64,000 bases of DNA, from contig NZ_JAANBD010000027.1 in NCBI RefSeq assembly GCF_011089885.1, forward strand, positions 434,001 through 498,000. The letters run 5' to 3'. The notes beneath the pieces were generated by a model. That model ran no database searches. It was given only the letters and a program-made list of their open reading frames with translations, and was not told the origin of the DNA. Position numbers and translations under genes: made by a program. Below, one piece after another: positions 26,693-37,458 of this stretch. This stretch comes from Thioalkalivibrio sp. XN279. Its GTDB lineage: Bacteria > Pseudomonadota > Gammaproteobacteria > Steroidobacterales > XN24. Numbering within the stretch: the stretch's first letter is position 1; every line of letters starts with the position of its first letter.

Positions 26693-27196
26693 TTAAGGGC
26701 GCGCGCGCTCCAGGACGACGAAAGTCAGGTCATGCGCGTTGCGTTCGTCGGCCAGGCGTTCGCGGCGCGCCACCTCGTCCCAGTCCTGCGGATCCAGGTC
26801 CGGGAAGCGCGTGTCTCCCTCGGGAGCGGCGTGGACGCGGGTCAGGTAGATCCGTCGCACGCGCGGCAGGGCCAGCCGGTAGACCGCCGCACCGCCGATG
26901 ACCATCAACTCCTCCGCACCCTCGGCCTCCGCCAGGCTGAGCGCCTGGTCCAGCGAGCTCACCCGCTCTGCACCCTCGGCCTGCCATTCCGGGTCGCTGG
27001 TGAGCACGAGGTTGCGTCGCCCGGGCAAGGGCCGCCCGATGGAGTCCCAGGTCAGGCGGCCCATCAGGACCGGCTTGCCCAGGGTGACCTGCTTGAAATG
27101 GCTGAGGTCCGCCGGCAGGTGCCAGGGCATCCCGCCCTGCGACCCGATGATGCCGTTGTCCGCCACGGCGGCGACGAGTGTGACTTGTGTTGCCAT
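26693..27196 (-). CDS. folA: Dihydrofolate reductase
   Basis: A 167-residue DHFR that reduces dihydrofolate to tetrahydrofolate with NADPH. The opening [28 protein letters not shown] holds the Met-20 loop and the catalytic acid (Asp in LPADLSHF). [18 protein letters not shown] is the NADPH-binding segment and [13 protein letters not shown] the second. Length is typical. It belongs functionally with thyA at 27558, which regenerates dihydrofolate; a DUF2892 gene on the other strand lies between them. Confidence 0.97.
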   Translation of the reverse strand: MATQVTLVAAVADNGIIGSQGGMPWHLPADLSHFKQVTLGKPVLMGRLTWDSIGRPLPGRRNLVLTSDPEWQAEGAERVSSLDQALSLAEAEGAEELMVIGGAAVYRLALPRVRRIYLTRVHAAPEGDTRFPDLDPQDWDEVARRERLADERNAHDLTFVVLERARP

Positions 27197-27228
27197 GCCC
27201 TGATGATAGACCGAGGAGCGCCGCCGCG

Positions 27229-27257
27229 TTGACTTTAATATCAGGTGTATCTAATAT
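27229..27257 (+). promoter_or_regulatory. Sigma70-type promoter with AT-rich possible operator
   Basis: TTGACT at 27229-27234 and TAATAT at 27252-27257 are separated by exactly 17 bases, a near-consensus sigma70 promoter. The spacer and -10 form an AT-rich island in GC-rich DNA, with AATAT and ATATT as inverted half sites 12 bases apart (27237-27258). This could be an ArsR-type operator. It drives the DUF2892 gene at 27292. Confidence 0.7.
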
Positions 27258-27291
27258 TTGGCGCGTGGCCCGAATTCAAGGAGCGCACATC

Positions 27292-27495
27292 ATGAACATC
27301 GACCGTTTCGTCTTCGCCTTCGCCGGCACGCTGGTGTTGCTCGGGCTGGTGCTGTCGCAGCTGTTGTCGCCCTGGTGGCTGCTGCTGCCCGCCTTCGTCG
27401 GCCTGAACATGCTGCAGGCGGCCTTCACCGGCTTCTGCCCGCTGGCGATCATCCTCAAGAAGTCCGGCGTGCAGCCGGGCTGCGCCTTCCAGTAA
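27292..27495 (+). CDS. DUF2892 inner-membrane protein
   Basis: A 67-residue membrane protein with two transmembrane segments (about residues 6-24 and 29-47). It contains the family motif [20 protein letters not shown] with a conserved Cys-Pro and a second cysteine near the C-terminus (GCAFQ). DUF2892 domains occur fused to rhodanese in YgaP and are often controlled by ArsR-type sulfide or redox repressors. Here the protein stands alone behind a strong promoter. The paired cysteines suggest sulfur or redox chemistry, an inference only. Confidence 0.88.
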   Translation: MNIDRFVFAFAGTLVLLGLVLSQLLSPWWLLLPAFVGLNMLQAAFTGFCPLAIILKKSGVQPGCAFQ

Positions 27496-27557
27496 GGCCC
27501 GGCCGCGCAAAGTCTTCCCCCACGGGGCGCCATGGACGGCTCCCCATCTTCTCCGCC

Positions 27558-28391
27558 TCAGACTGACACCGGCGCCGGAATGTGCGGCTGCGCCTCGTAG
27601 CCGACGATCTCGAAATCCTCGTAGCGATACTCGAAGATGCTCGGCGGCCGGCGCAGGATATGCAGGCGCGGCAGCGGCCCCGGCGTGCGCGCCAGTTGCA
27701 GGTCGGCCTGCGCGAGATGGTTGCGGTACAGGTGCACGTCACCGCCGGTCCAGATGAACTCCCCCGGCTCGAGGTCGCACTGTTGCGCCATCATGTGCGT
27801 CAACAGCGCATAGGATGCAATGTTGAACGGCACGCCGAGGAAGATGTCGCAACTGCGCTGGTAGAGCTGGCAGGAAAGCCTGCCGTCCCCCACCCAGAAC
27901 TGGATCAGGCAGTGGCAGGGCGCCAGCGCCATGCGCCCGGCACGCACGTTTTCCTGCGGCGACAGGGTCTCGTCCGGCAGCTCCGCAGGGTTCCATGCCA
28001 CCACCAGGATGCGGCGGGAGTCCGGCCGGGTGCGGAGGGTCTCGACCGCCTGGGCCACCTGGTCGATGGCGCCGCCGTCCGCGGTCGGCCAGGCGCGCCA
28101 CTGGCGCCCGTACACCGGCCCGAGCTCGCCCTCCTCCGTCGCCCACTCGTCCCAGATGCGGACCTTGTGCTCTTTCAGGTAGCCGATGTTGGTCTCGCCG
28201 GAGAGGAACCACAACAGCTCGTGCACGATGGAGCGGATGTGCAGCTTCTTGGTGGTGAGCAGCGGGAAACCGGCGCCGAGGTCGAAGCGCATCTGGTGCC
28301 CGAACACCGACAGCGTCCCGGTGCCGGTGCGGTCTTCCTTCTCCAGGCCGTGCTCGCGAATGTGACGCAGGAGGTCGAGATACTGTTGCAT
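27558..28391 (-). CDS. thyA: Thymidylate synthase
   Basis: A 277-residue ThyA that methylates dUMP to dTMP using methylene-tetrahydrofolate. The catalytic cysteine is in [13 protein letters not shown], the folate-binding start is [18 protein letters not shown], and [21 protein letters not shown] is the signature near the active site. It is slightly longer than E. coli ThyA (264). The start at 28391 lies one base after the lgt stop, so lgt and thyA are co-transcribed; frame extensions past it are lgt shadow. Confidence 0.97.
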   Translation of the reverse strand: MQQYLDLLRHIREHGLEKEDRTGTGTLSVFGHQMRFDLGAGFPLLTTKKLHIRSIVHELLWFLSGETNIGYLKEHKVRIWDEWATEEGELGPVYGRQWRAWPTADGGAIDQVAQAVETLRTRPDSRRILVVAWNPAELPDETLSPQENVRAGRMALAPCHCLIQFWVGDGRLSCQLYQRSCDIFLGVPFNIASYALLTHMMAQQCDLEPGEFIWTGGDVHLYRNHLAQADLQLARTPGPLPRLHILRRPPSIFEYRYEDFEIVGYEAQPHIPAPVSV

Positions 28392-28392
28392 G

Positions 28393-29175
28393 TCAGGCGC
28401 TCCGCCGCGGACTCCGGTAGGCCAGCCACAGCAGCACCACGCCCAGCAGGATGAGCGGCGTGGAGAGCACCTGGCCCATGGTGAGCCAGCCCCAGGCGAG
28501 ATAGCCGATGTGCGCGTCGGGCAGGCGCACGAACTCCACTGCGAAGCGGAACACCCCGTAGCCCAGCGCGAACATGCCCGACACCGCCATGCGCGGCGGC
28601 CGTCGCGCCGAGTAGAACCAGAGCACCAGGAACAGGGTGACCCCTTCCAGCCCGGCCTGGTACAGCTGCGAGGCGTGCCGCGTCGTGCCGTCCACCACGA
28701 AACCCCAGGGCACGTCGGTCGGCTTGCCCCACAACTCGCCGTTGATGAAGTTGCCGAGGCGGCCGAAGGCCAGCCCCAGCGGCGCAAGCGGGGCGATGAA
28801 ATCGGTCATTTCGAAGAACGTCTTGCCCAGCTTGCGGCCATACAGCCACACCGCCAGCAGCACGCCCAGCAGGCCGCCGTGGAAGGACATGCCGCCCTGC
28901 CAGATCCGCAGCAGCATCAGCGGGTCGCGCGTCCATGCGTCGAAGTTGTAGAACAGGATCGATCCCAGCCGCCCGCCGACGATGACGCCGATGGCGCAAT
29001 AGAAGATCAGGTCGTCGACCTGCTGCGGCGTCCAGCCCGAGCCCGGCTGTTTCGCACGGTGCCGCGCCAGCGCCCAGGCGATGGCGAAGCCGATGATGTA
29101 CATCAGGCCATACCAGCGGATGGCCAGCGGCCCGAGCTGGACGGCGATCGGGTCAATGTCGGGATAGGGAATCAT
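28393..29175 (-). CDS. lgt: Prolipoprotein diacylglyceryl transferase
   Basis: A 260-residue seven-helix inner-membrane enzyme that adds diacylglycerol from phosphatidylglycerol to lipobox cysteines. The Lgt signature [21 protein letters not shown] lies near residue 137. The upstream [16 protein letters not shown] and [11 protein letters not shown] segments hold the conserved arginine-rich active site. It heads the lgt-thyA pair, a common gammaproteobacterial arrangement, and is divergent from the SMR transporter. Confidence 0.97.
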   Translation of the reverse strand: MIPYPDIDPIAVQLGPLAIRWYGLMYIIGFAIAWALARHRAKQPGSGWTPQQVDDLIFYCAIGVIVGGRLGSILFYNFDAWTRDPLMLLRIWQGGMSFHGGLLGVLLAVWLYGRKLGKTFFEMTDFIAPLAPLGLAFGRLGNFINGELWGKPTDVPWGFVVDGTTRHASQLYQAGLEGVTLFLVLWFYSARRPPRMAVSGMFALGYGVFRFAVEFVRLPDAHIGYLAWGWLTMGQVLSTPLILLGVVLLWLAYRSPRRSA

Positions 29176-29227
29176 GGCGCGCTAGTTTACTGCAGAATAA
29201 CGCCCCCGTTCCCTGGAGGATGAAGGC

Positions 29228-29569
29228 GTGACGCACTGGATCTATCTCGGCATTGCCATCGTGGCGGAGGTGATCGGCACTTCCTTCCTCAAGAGCTCGG
29301 ACGGCTTCACGCGGTTCGCCCCGTCGGTGGTGGTCGTGGTCGCTTACGTGATCGCCTTCTATTTCCTCGCCCTGACGCTGCGCACCCTCCCCGTGGGCAT
29401 CGCCTACGCGGTCTGGGCGGGCGCCGGCATGGCGCTGATTGCGCTGGTCGGTTACCTGGTCTTCGGCCAGCGGCTGGACGCCCCGGCCGTCATCGGCATC
29501 GGGCTGATCTTCACCGGCGTGGCGGTGATCAACCTGTTCTCGACCAGCATCCAGCGCGGCGGCGCCTGA
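29228..29569 (+). CDS. Small multidrug resistance (SMR) family transporter
   Basis: A 113-residue four-helix membrane protein of the EmrE group. The essential glutamate lies in helix 1 (AIVAEVIGTSFLKSS, residue 13 or 14), and the conserved YAVWAGAG in helix 3 matches EmrE Tyr60 and Trp63. The GTG start has GGAGG about nine bases upstream. It should act as a dual-topology proton/cation antiporter for quaternary ammonium compounds. No repressor gene is adjacent. Confidence 0.92.
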   Translation: MTHWIYLGIAIVAEVIGTSFLKSSDGFTRFAPSVVVVVAYVIAFYFLALTLRTLPVGIAYAVWAGAGMALIALVGYLVFGQRLDAPAVIGIGLIFTGVAVINLFSTSIQRGGA

Positions 29570-29629
29570 CCCGCCCGGCGTCGAGTATAGTTACGCCCTC
29601 TCCCCGTCCCGGATCCTTGCGGAAGCTTC

Positions 29630-31705
29630 ATGACCGAAATGCGCAATCGCCTCGCCGACCAGACCAGCCCCTACCTGCTGCAGCATGCCGACAACCCGGT
29701 GCACTGGCAGCCCTGGGACGAGGAAGCGCTCGCCGCCGCCCGGCGCGAGGGCAAGCCCATCCTGTTGTCCATCGGCTACTCCGCCTGCCACTGGTGCCAC
29801 GTCATGACGCACGAGTGCTTCGAGGACCCGGCGATCGCGGCGCGCATGAACGAGCTGTTCGTCAACATCAAGGTGGACCGCGAGGAGCGTCCCGACCTCG
29901 ACCGCATCTACCAGCTGGCGCACCAGATGATCACCCAGCGCAACGGCGGCTGGCCTCTCACCATGTTCCTCTCTCCCGACGACCAGGCGCCTTTCTTCGG
30001 CGGCACCTATTTCCCGCCGGAGCCGCGCCACGGGCTGCCCGGTTTCCCCGAACTGATGGACCGGGTTGCCGGCTACTGGCGCGATCACCAGGACGAGATC
30101 CGCGAGCACGCGGGCGCGGTGCAGGAGGCTTTTGCGGAAATCTGGCGCGCCCCGGCCGGCACCGACCTCGCCGGGCAGACGCTCGACAGGGAACCGCTCG
30201 ACCAGGCGCGCCGGGCGCTGGGCGAGAGCTTCGACACGGAACATGGCGGCTTCGGCGAGGCGCCCAAGTTCCCGCATCCGCCCAACCTGGTGCGACTGCT
30301 GCGCCACTGGCGCGCTACGGCGCTGGGCGACTCGCCCGACCTCGAGTCGCTTTACATGGTCACCGCGACCCTGCAGCAGATGGCCGAGGGCGGCGTCTGC
30401 GACCAGCTCGGCGGCGGCTTTTACCGCTATGCCGTGGACGCGCACTGGATGATTCCGCATTTCGAAAAAATGCTCTATGACAATGCGCAGCTGTTGCCCC
30501 TCTACGCCCAGGCGCACTCGGTCAGCAACGAGGCGCTGTTCCGCCGCGTGGCGCAGTCGACGGCCGGCTGGGTCATGCGCGAGATGCAATCCCCCGAGGG
30601 CGGGTACTACGCGGCGCTGGACGCGGACACCGAGGGCGAGGAAGGCCGCTACTACGCCTGGACGCGCGAGGAGATCCAGCGCCTGCTGGCGCCGAGCGAA
30701 CTGCCCGCCGTCACGGCCGTCTACGGGCTCGACCATGGGCCCAACTTCGAAGGCCGCTGGCACCTGCACACCTTTATGACTCCCGAGCAGTTCGCCGCCC
30801 ACAGCGGCCTGGACGGCGCGGAAGTGGAAGCCCTGCTCGCCACCGCGCGCGCCAAGCTGCTGGCGGCGCGCGAGAAGCGCGTGCGTCCCGGGCGCGACGA
30901 GAAAATCCTCGCCGGCTGGAACGGTCTCATGGTCCGCGGCATGTGCATCGCCGCGCGCATCCTCGGCGATGCCGGCATGGCGGCCTCGGCGGAACGCGCC
31001 ATGGATTTCGTGCGCCGCGAGATGTTCGTCGACGGCCGCCTGCGCGCGACCTGGAAAGACGGCACGGCGCGCCTCGGCGCCTATCTCGACGACCATGCCT
31101 ACCTGCTGGACGCGGCGCTGGAGTCCCTGCAGCTGCGCTGGAACCCCGAGGTGCTGGAATTCGCCGTGGCGCTGGCTGACATCCTGCTGGCGCACTTCGA
31201 GGACCCGGCGGGCGGCGGCTTCCTGTTCACCGCCGACGACCACGAGTCCCTGCTGGAACGCCCGCGGCCGCTGGCGGACGATGCCATGCCGGCCGGCAAC
31301 GGCATCGCTGCCCTGGCGCTGAACCGTCTTGGCTGCCTGCTCGGCGAGACCCGCTACCTGGCGTCCGCCGAGCGCGCGGTGCGCTCGGCCATGCCGGCAC
31401 TGCGGCGCGCGCCCTGGCTGCATTGCGCCCTGCTGGACGCGCTCGAGGAACAGCTGGCACCGCCCGAGATCGTCATCGTGCGCGGCGTGGGCCGCCGCCC
31501 CGCAGAGTGGGCGCGCACGGCACGCCTGGTCTATGCGCCGCGCCGCCTCGTGCTCGAGATCCCGGCGGACGCCGCCGGCCTGCCGGCCTCGCTGGCGGAA
31601 AAGACGCCGCCCGAGTCCGGGGCGCGCGCCTGGATCTGCCGTGGCACCACCTGCCTGCCGCCCGTGGATACGCTGTCCGGCTTCACCACGGCGCTGAAGG
31701 GCTAG
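29630..31705 (+). CDS. DUF255 thioredoxin-like/six-hairpin glycosidase-like protein (YyaL family)
   Basis: A 691-residue cytosolic protein. The N-terminal DUF255 domain has a thioredoxin fold with the motif [15 protein letters not shown] near residue 52 and [13 protein letters not shown] downstream. The middle and C-terminal parts form a six-hairpin (alpha/alpha)6 barrel with repeats such as [22 protein letters not shown]. The YyaL/SPATA20 family is widespread but without an established reaction. It is convergent with the double protease gene and overlaps it by 4 bases. Confidence 0.9.
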   Translation: MTEMRNRLADQTSPYLLQHADNPVHWQPWDEEALAAARREGKPILLSIGYSACHWCHVMTHECFEDPAIAARMNELFVNIKVDREERPDLDRIYQLAHQMITQRNGGWPLTMFLSPDDQAPFFGGTYFPPEPRHGLPGFPELMDRVAGYWRDHQDEIREHAGAVQEAFAEIWRAPAGTDLAGQTLDREPLDQARRALGESFDTEHGGFGEAPKFPHPPNLVRLLRHWRATALGDSPDLESLYMVTATLQQMAEGGVCDQLGGGFYRYAVDAHWMIPHFEKMLYDNAQLLPLYAQAHSVSNEALFRRVAQSTAGWVMREMQSPEGGYYAALDADTEGEEGRYYAWTREEIQRLLAPSELPAVTAVYGLDHGPNFEGRWHLHTFMTPEQFAAHSGLDGAEVEALLATARAKLLAAREKRVRPGRDEKILAGWNGLMVRGMCIAARILGDAGMAASAERAMDFVRREMFVDGRLRATWKDGTARLGAYLDDHAYLLDAALESLQLRWNPEVLEFAVALADILLAHFEDPAGGGFLFTADDHESLLERPRPLADDAMPAGNGIAALALNRLGCLLGETRYLASAERAVRSAMPALRRAPWLHCALLDALEEQLAPPEIVIVRGVGRRPAEWARTARLVYAPRRLVLEIPADAAGLPASLAEKTPPESGARAWICRGTTCLPPVDTLSGFTTALKG

Positions 31706-34533
31706 GGGCCGATACGGCGCCAGCCTTCGGGCCCGCGTCGCAGCTCGTAGGTCGGCCAGTACCGCTGGTCGAGCTTCAGGGTCACCACCTCGACCTGGCC
31801 ATTCCAGTTCACCACCTTCAGCCGCACCGACTCGCCGTGCTGGTGTCCGGCAACCGCCGCCAGGAAAGCGTCGAGGTCCGGCGTGGGCTGGCCGTCAACC
31901 TCGACGATACGGCGGCCGCCGCCCAGGCCGTTGCGGCTGGCCGGCGACCCGAAGGCATGGAAAGCCACCAGGGCGCCGGTCGGATCGATGCTGCGCTGGG
32001 CGGCGAGGGCCCGGTGCGGCGCCTGCAACACGGCGCCGGCCCAGGAGACGATGCGGTCGACGCCGCCGCTGCCGAGGATCACCGTCGGCACTTCGAGCGT
32101 CAGCAGCTCGTCCTGGCGCCAGACTTCCACCACCAGAGACTCTGCCTGGCTGAGCGTCTCTACCGCGCGGAAACTGTTCACCAGCTGGCCGTCGATGGAC
32201 AGCAGCAGGTCTCCGGGGCGCAGCAGCTCCGCTGCGGGCGTCGCCGCGACCGTGCGCACCACCTGCAGCACCTGGCGACGCTCGGGATCATGCGCCTCGA
32301 GGCGGGCCACGAGTGCCTCCGGCAGCCCCAGCCGTCGTGCGCTGGCGAGCGGAATCTGCGCGAACTCGGCCTCGAGCGAACGCAGCACGCGCTCACCCCG
32401 CGCCAGCGCCAGCACCTCGGCGACCAGCTCCGCGGAGACACCCATGTTGGACTGCTCGATGGTGCGGCCGGCATCGAAGGCGAAACTCGACCACATGCCC
32501 AGCACCCGCCCGCGCGAGTCAGACAAAACGCCGTCGAAATCGCTCGGCCCGCTCAGCAGCTGGATCGTCTCCAGGTTGGCGTCACGAAAGCGCAGCGTGC
32601 GCGAGAGCGGCATCACCAGCGCATCGATGGACGACACCTCGGTGGACTGCGACGCCAGGCGCTGGTCGCCCCTGAGTCCGACCACCCAGACCTCCTCGCC
32701 CGGCTCCAGCGCGCGCGGCGCCAGCGTCGCCGCCCGCACGGGCGTGTCGCCGATCAGCGCCGGCTCGTAGCGAACCACCGCCAGGTTGTGCAGCGGGTGC
32801 ATGAACTCGACCGTGCCCGGGATCTCCAGCGAGCCGGCGAAAGTCAGCGTCACGTCGCCGAGCGTCTCCGGGACCGTGTTGCGGTCCACCACCACCAGCC
32901 CGGCCGCCGCATCGACCACCAGTCCGGTGCCGTAATAGAAACGATCAGAGACGCCCGAGATCGGATAAGGCATCTCGAAGTTCACCATCACCAGGGACGG
33001 CTGCAGCACCTTCAGGTGGCGCTCCCGCTCCGGCGGGAAGCTGGTCGCAGCCGGCTCCTGGCGGGCCGGCGGACCGGGATCCGCCAGCGGCTCGCAGGGC
33101 CAGTCGCCGATCGCATCGTTGCGGCGGCAATGCGCGGCCGGGAACCAGCGCCGGTCGATGCGCACGCTGCGCAGCTGGGTGCCGCGCGGATTGTCGAACT
33201 CGAAATAACGCGCCGTGACCCGCGTTCCGTCCGGCAGGCCCTCGATAATGGCGCGCAGGCTCGCCAGGTCGGGCGTGGGCCGGCCGTCCATTTCCACGAT
33301 CACGGCGCCGCGCGGCACTGCGGAGGCCATCAGCATGTAGCCGGGATTGGCGACGTAGACGCCGTGGAGCGGCGCATTGAGGTGGCGCGCCTGCTGGTAG
33401 GAGAGGTTGTTCAGCACCGCGTCGCCGATGTACAGGAACTCGTCGGGGCTGACGGCGTGCAGGTCGCTGACTTCCACCTCGATCTCGAGGTCGGCCGGGC
33501 CGCGCCGCAGCGAGAGCCGCACGCTTTCGCCCACCCTTGAATCCAGCGCCTCGGCCAGCGCGACGAAGGTCGCCAGCGGGCGACCGTCCAGCGCCAGCAG
33601 GATGTCGCCGGGCTGCAAACGGCCGTCGCCGGGAGCACCCGGCACAATGTCCCGCACCACGAGGAGCCCCTTCTGCTCCGGGAACAGCCGCCGGTAGCGC
33701 GCCTCGACTTCCGGATCGAGCCCGAGGCGCCCCAGCTCGTCGTAGGGCATGTGCACGAAAGTGGTCAGCAGCGTGCCGCGCGGCACGGGCTCACCATTGC
33801 GGATGTGTTCCAGCGCCCGCACGACACGGTCCAGCGGCAGGAAGAAGCTGGACGCCGCCTGGGTGTTGGCACCCGCGTTGAGCGCCACCACGCGGCCATG
33901 GATGTCGATCACCGGCGAGCCGGAGGAGCCACCTGAAGTGCCCGATGCGGCCTGGATGTAAAAGGTGTTGAAGTCGTTGTACTGGCCGCGGCCGTAGAAA
34001 GGCGCCTCACGATCGAGGCGCGCCAGCGTCCCGGCGAGAATCGAGATCTGCTCGCCGGCATCGTTGCCCACGACGCGGATCTCGCGTCCCGCCTCTGCGC
34101 CCTCGGGCGCCAGCGGCAGCGTCTGCGGGCTGATGTGGCGCAGCTGCGCCGGATCGTAGCGAAAGAAACCGAAGTCGTGCACGGGGTCGCGATAGACCGC
34201 CGTCAGCTCCACTTCCTCGTGGTTCAGGAACACCGCCTCGGCCACCACCGGGCCGGCCGTCACCACGTGGCGGTTAGTCAGAATCAGGCCCTGCTCGGCG
34301 TCGACCACGAAGCCGGTGGCCTGGGTGGACATGTTCCAGTGCGTGTCGAAGGCGCGCGGCGCGTCCACGCGAATGGTGACTACGCTGGGCGCGATGCGCT
34401 CGAGCGTCCGGCGCCAGTCCGCCGGTTCCGCCGCGACCTCGCCGCCCGGCAGGGCGTCAGCCAGGACCGGTCCGGCGCCCAGCGCCAGGATCAACAGCAG
34501 GGCCGTGCCAAAGCGCTCAGCCAGAGAGGCCAT
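31702..34533 (-). CDS. Large double HtrA-like serine protease with PDZ domains and a degenerate second protease domain
   Basis: A 943-residue exported protein with a signal peptide ([19 protein letters not shown]). Order: trypsin-like domain 1, two PDZ-like domains, trypsin-like domain 2, two PDZ-like domains. Domain 1 has a full triad: His in LTNRHVVTA, Asp in PVHDFGFF, Ser in GGSSGSPVI. Domain 2 has lost all three ([22 protein letters not shown]). PDZ cores are visible as [37 protein letters not shown] and [13 protein letters not shown]. This matches fungal Nma111 and plant Deg7 architecture. The start at 34533 overlaps the kinase gene by 17 bases; an upstream ATG at 34566 is an alternative. 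Confidence 0.85.
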   Translation of the reverse strand: MASLAERFGTALLLILALGAGPVLADALPGGEVAAEPADWRRTLERIAPSVVTIRVDAPRAFDTHWNMSTQATGFVVDAEQGLILTNRHVVTAGPVVAEAVFLNHEEVELTAVYRDPVHDFGFFRYDPAQLRHISPQTLPLAPEGAEAGREIRVVGNDAGEQISILAGTLARLDREAPFYGRGQYNDFNTFYIQAASGTSGGSSGSPVIDIHGRVVALNAGANTQAASSFFLPLDRVVRALEHIRNGEPVPRGTLLTTFVHMPYDELGRLGLDPEVEARYRRLFPEQKGLLVVRDIVPGAPGDGRLQPGDILLALDGRPLATFVALAEALDSRVGESVRLSLRRGPADLEIEVEVSDLHAVSPDEFLYIGDAVLNNLSYQQARHLNAPLHGVYVANPGYMLMASAVPRGAVIVEMDGRPTPDLASLRAIIEGLPDGTRVTARYFEFDNPRGTQLRSVRIDRRWFPAAHCRRNDAIGDWPCEPLADPGPPARQEPAATSFPPERERHLKVLQPSLVMVNFEMPYPISGVSDRFYYGTGLVVDAAAGLVVVDRNTVPETLGDVTLTFAGSLEIPGTVEFMHPLHNLAVVRYEPALIGDTPVRAATLAPRALEPGEEVWVVGLRGDQRLASQSTEVSSIDALVMPLSRTLRFRDANLETIQLLSGPSDFDGVLSDSRGRVLGMWSSFAFDAGRTIEQSNMGVSAELVAEVLALARGERVLRSLEAEFAQIPLASARRLGLPEALVARLEAHDPERRQVLQVVRTVAATPAAELLRPGDLLLSIDGQLVNSFRAVETLSQAESLVVEVWRQDELLTLEVPTVILGSGGVDRIVSWAGAVLQAPHRALAAQRSIDPTGALVAFHAFGSPASRNGLGGGRRIVEVDGQPTPDLDAFLAAVAGHQHGESVRLKVVNWNGQVEVVTLKLDQRYWPTYELRRGPEGWRRIGP

Positions 34534-35461
34534 GCTCGTACCCGAAACTGGCGCTGAAACGTTCATCAAAGGCCTCGCGCGCGAAGTGGTGATTCTGGGT
34601 GCCCGCCGACTCGACCTTGAGCGCGCCCATGAGGGCGGCGATACGGCCGGTGGTCTCCCAGTCGGCGCCGCGCAACAGCCCGAACAGCAGGCCGGCACGG
34701 TAAGCGTCGCCGCAACCCGTCGGGTCGACCACGGCCTCCGGCGCGGCCGCCGGGATGTCGTGGCGGCGGCCACCAGCCATGATCGTGGAGCCCTCGGCGC
34801 CGCGCGTGACGATGTAGGCCTGGACGCGCGCCGCGATCTGCTCATCGTCGAGCCCCGTGCGCTGGCTCAGCATCTTGCCCTCGTAGTCGTTGACCGCGAC
34901 CACGTCGGCCAGCTCGATGAAGCGCGTCAGCTCTGCCGCACCGAACATGGGCAGGCCCTGGCCGGGGTCGAAAATAAAAGGAATGCCGGCGGCGGCGAAC
35001 TGCTCCGCATGGTCGATCATGCCCTGGCGCCCGTCCGGCGAGACCATGCCCCAGCGGATGCCGGCATGGGCCGGCACCGCGTTGATATGCGCATGCTGCA
35101 TCGCCCCGGGATGGAATGCCGTGATCTGGTTGTCGGCGAGATCGGTGGTGATGTAGGCGACCGCGGTCCAGCTGTCGCGCAGCTCGCGCACGAAGTCCAG
35201 CGGCACGCCGCGCGCGCCGAGCCATTCGCGATACGGCGCGAAATCATGCCCGACCGTGGCCATGGGGTAGCCGGTCTCCCCCAGCAGGCCCAGGTTGTAG
35301 GCGATGTTCGCCGCACAGCCGCCGAACTCGCGGCGCAGGGCAGGCACCAGGAACGAAACGTTCAGGACGTGGATCTGGTCCGGCAGGATCTGGTCCTGGA
35401 ACCGGCTCTGGAACACCATGATGTTGTCGTAAGCGATCGAGCCGCAGATCAGCGCGCTCAT
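34517..35461 (-). CDS. PfkB family carbohydrate/nucleoside kinase
   Basis: A 314-residue ribokinase-superfamily enzyme. The opening [14 protein letters not shown] and the glycine motif [16 protein letters not shown] are typical. The catalytic aspartate and anion hole lie in [19 protein letters not shown] near the C-terminus. The substrate is unknown; close homologues are usually called adenosine kinase-like. It starts within the last bases of gcvPB (4-base overlap), so it belongs to the glycine-cleavage operon. The start at 35461 follows the family N-terminus. Confidence 0.88.
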   Translation of the reverse strand: MSALICGSIAYDNIMVFQSRFQDQILPDQIHVLNVSFLVPALRREFGGCAANIAYNLGLLGETGYPMATVGHDFAPYREWLGARGVPLDFVRELRDSWTAVAYITTDLADNQITAFHPGAMQHAHINAVPAHAGIRWGMVSPDGRQGMIDHAEQFAAAGIPFIFDPGQGLPMFGAAELTRFIELADVVAVNDYEGKMLSQRTGLDDEQIAARVQAYIVTRGAEGSTIMAGGRRHDIPAAAPEAVVDPTGCGDAYRAGLLFGLLRGADWETTGRIAALMGALKVESAGTQNHHFAREAFDERFSASFGYEHGLSG

Positions 35462-36918
35462 GCCGCGTCCGGTTTCCAGGCCACGTCCAGCTGCCGCGCT
35501 GCGCGCACGTCGTCCAGGCGCCGCACCGGTGTGGTGTACGGTGCGCCCTTCACTTTCTCCGGCTCGGTCCGCGCCTCCTCGAGGATCGTCGCCATGGCCT
35601 CGACGAAGGCGTCCAGCACTTCCTTCGACTCGGTCTCGGTGGGCTCGATCAGCAGGCACTCCGGCACCAGCAGCGGGAAATAGGTCGTCGGCGCGTGAAA
35701 CTCGAAATCCAGCAGGCGCTTGGCCACGTCCATCGCCGTCACGCCAAGCTCCTTGGCCTCGCGCTTCAGCGTGACGATGAACTCGTGGCTGGCGCGGCGC
35801 TCGGGATAGGCCAGGGTGAAGCCCTTTTCGCGCAGCCGCGCCATGAGGTAGTTGGCGTTCAGCGTGGCGAACTCCGCCACCCGCGGCATGCCCTCGCGCC
35901 CCAGCATGCGGGCGTAGACGTAGGCGCGCAGCAGCACGCCGGCGTTGCCCATGAAGGCCGAGAGGCGGCCGATGGAGTGCGGCCGTTCTTCCTCGCTGAC
36001 CCAGCGGAAGCGCTCGCCTTCCTTCACCGCGAAGGGCACCGGCAGGAACGGCACCAGGCGCTCACTGACGCCCACCGCCCCCGAGCCCGGCCCGCCGCCG
36101 CCGTGCGGCGTGGAGAAGGTCTTGTGCAGGTTCATGTGGATGACGTCGAAGCCCATGTCGCCCGGGCGCACCTTGCCGAGGATGGCGTTCAGGTTGGCGC
36201 CGTCGTAGTACAGCAGGCCGCCTGCGGCATGCACCACCTTCGACATCTCCAGGATCTTGCGGTCGAACACCCCCACGGTGGAGGGATTGGTCAGCATGAT
36301 GCCGGCGGTGTTGGGACCGACCGCGGCCTTCAGCGCCTCGAGGTCGACGTCGCCGTCGGCCGAGGTCGGGATCTCGATCACCTTGCAGCCGCACATGGTG
36401 GCCGTGGCCGGATTGGTGCCGTGCGCCGCGTCCGGGACGATGATCTCGTTGCGATGCGACTCGCCGCGCGCCACGTGGTAGGCCCGGATCATGGCCACGC
36501 CGGCGAACTCGCCCTGGGCGCCGGCCATCGGCGTCAGCGACACCGCCTTCATGCCCGTGACCTCGCGCAGGATTTCCTGCAGCTCCCACATGCAGGCCAG
36601 GAAGCCCTGGCCGGTGGACTCCGGCGCCAGCGGGTGGCGGCCGGTGAAGCCAGGCAGCAACGCCAGCGTGTTACAGGCGCGCGGGTTGTACTTCATCGTG
36701 CACGAGCCCAGCGGGTAGAAGTTCGTGTCGATGGAGAAGTTGAGCCGCGACAGCCGCGTGTAGTGCCGCACCGCGCCCAGCTCGGAGACCTCCGGCAGGC
36801 GCGGCGGCTCAGCGCGGCGGAACGCGGCCGGGATGTCCGCCTGGACCCCGGTCGCCGGCGCCTGCGCCACGGCGCGGCGGCCGGGACGGGAATGCTCGAA
36901 GATCAGCGGCTCGCGCAT
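35458..36918 (-). CDS. gcvPB: Glycine dehydrogenase (decarboxylating) subunit 2
   Basis: A 486-residue C-terminal-half subunit of the split P-protein, which decarboxylates glycine and passes the aminomethyl group to GcvH. The PLP lysine is in [19 protein letters not shown] near residue 265. The opening [27 protein letters not shown] is diagnostic of GcvPB. It works as an alpha2beta2 complex with GcvPA (37459), but tpx lies between the two genes. Its stop overlaps the kinase start. Confidence 0.96.
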   Translation of the reverse strand: MREPLIFEHSRPGRRAVAQAPATGVQADIPAAFRRAEPPRLPEVSELGAVRHYTRLSRLNFSIDTNFYPLGSCTMKYNPRACNTLALLPGFTGRHPLAPESTGQGFLACMWELQEILREVTGMKAVSLTPMAGAQGEFAGVAMIRAYHVARGESHRNEIIVPDAAHGTNPATATMCGCKVIEIPTSADGDVDLEALKAAVGPNTAGIMLTNPSTVGVFDRKILEMSKVVHAAGGLLYYDGANLNAILGKVRPGDMGFDVIHMNLHKTFSTPHGGGGPGSGAVGVSERLVPFLPVPFAVKEGERFRWVSEEERPHSIGRLSAFMGNAGVLLRAYVYARMLGREGMPRVAEFATLNANYLMARLREKGFTLAYPERRASHEFIVTLKREAKELGVTAMDVAKRLLDFEFHAPTTYFPLLVPECLLIEPTETESKEVLDAFVEAMATILEEARTEPEKVKGAPYTTPVRRLDDVRAARQLDVAWKPDAA

Positions 36919-36919
36919 C

Positions 36920-37420
36920 TCAGCCGAGCGCCTTCAGCGCCGCCTCGTAGTCCGGCTCGTTGGCGATCTCCGGCACCAGCTCGGCGTGAACCACGGTGTC
37001 GTTCTCATCCAGCACGACGACCGCGCGCGCCGTCAGGCCCGCGAAGGCGCTGTCCGAGATCAGCACGCCGTAGGCGCGGGCGAAGTCGGGCGAACGCATG
37101 GTCGACAGCGTGACCACGTTCTCCAGCCCCTCGTCGCCGCAGAAGCGCTTGTGCGCGAACGGCAGGTCCGGCGAGATCATCAGCATCACGGTGTCGTCAT
37201 GCTCACGGGCGTAGTCGTTGAACTTCTTGGTCGACAGGGCGCAGACCGGCGTGTCGATGCTGGGGAAGATGGACAGGACTTTCTTCTTGCCCATCCAGCG
37301 CGACAAGGAAACGTCGTTGAGCGCGCTGTCGGTAAGCGTGAAATCGGGCGCCTTGCCGCCGACGCGCGGGAATTCACCGGCGGTGTGGATCTCGTTGCCC
37401 TGCAGGGTGATGGTAGCCAT
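36920..37420 (-). CDS. tpx: Thiol peroxidase
   Basis: A 166-residue atypical 2-Cys peroxiredoxin that reduces lipid and alkyl hydroperoxides using thioredoxin. The peroxidatic cysteine is in [17 protein letters not shown] near residue 60, and the resolving cysteine is in [15 protein letters not shown]. The N-terminus [16 protein letters not shown] matches Tpx exactly in style. It sits between gcvPA and gcvPB, only one base from gcvPB. Its ribosome-binding leader (CGGAGTTAAAC) is the same sequence as that preceding gcvPA. Confidence 0.96.
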   Translation of the reverse strand: MATITLQGNEIHTAGEFPRVGGKAPDFTLTDSALNDVSLSRWMGKKKVLSIFPSIDTPVCALSTKKFNDYAREHDDTVMLMISPDLPFAHKRFCGDEGLENVVTLSTMRSPDFARAYGVLISDSAFAGLTARAVVVLDENDTVVHAELVPEIANEPDYEAALKALG

Positions 37421-37458
37421 GTTTAACTCCGCAATGGATTCGAATGTCGGGCGGCCGC

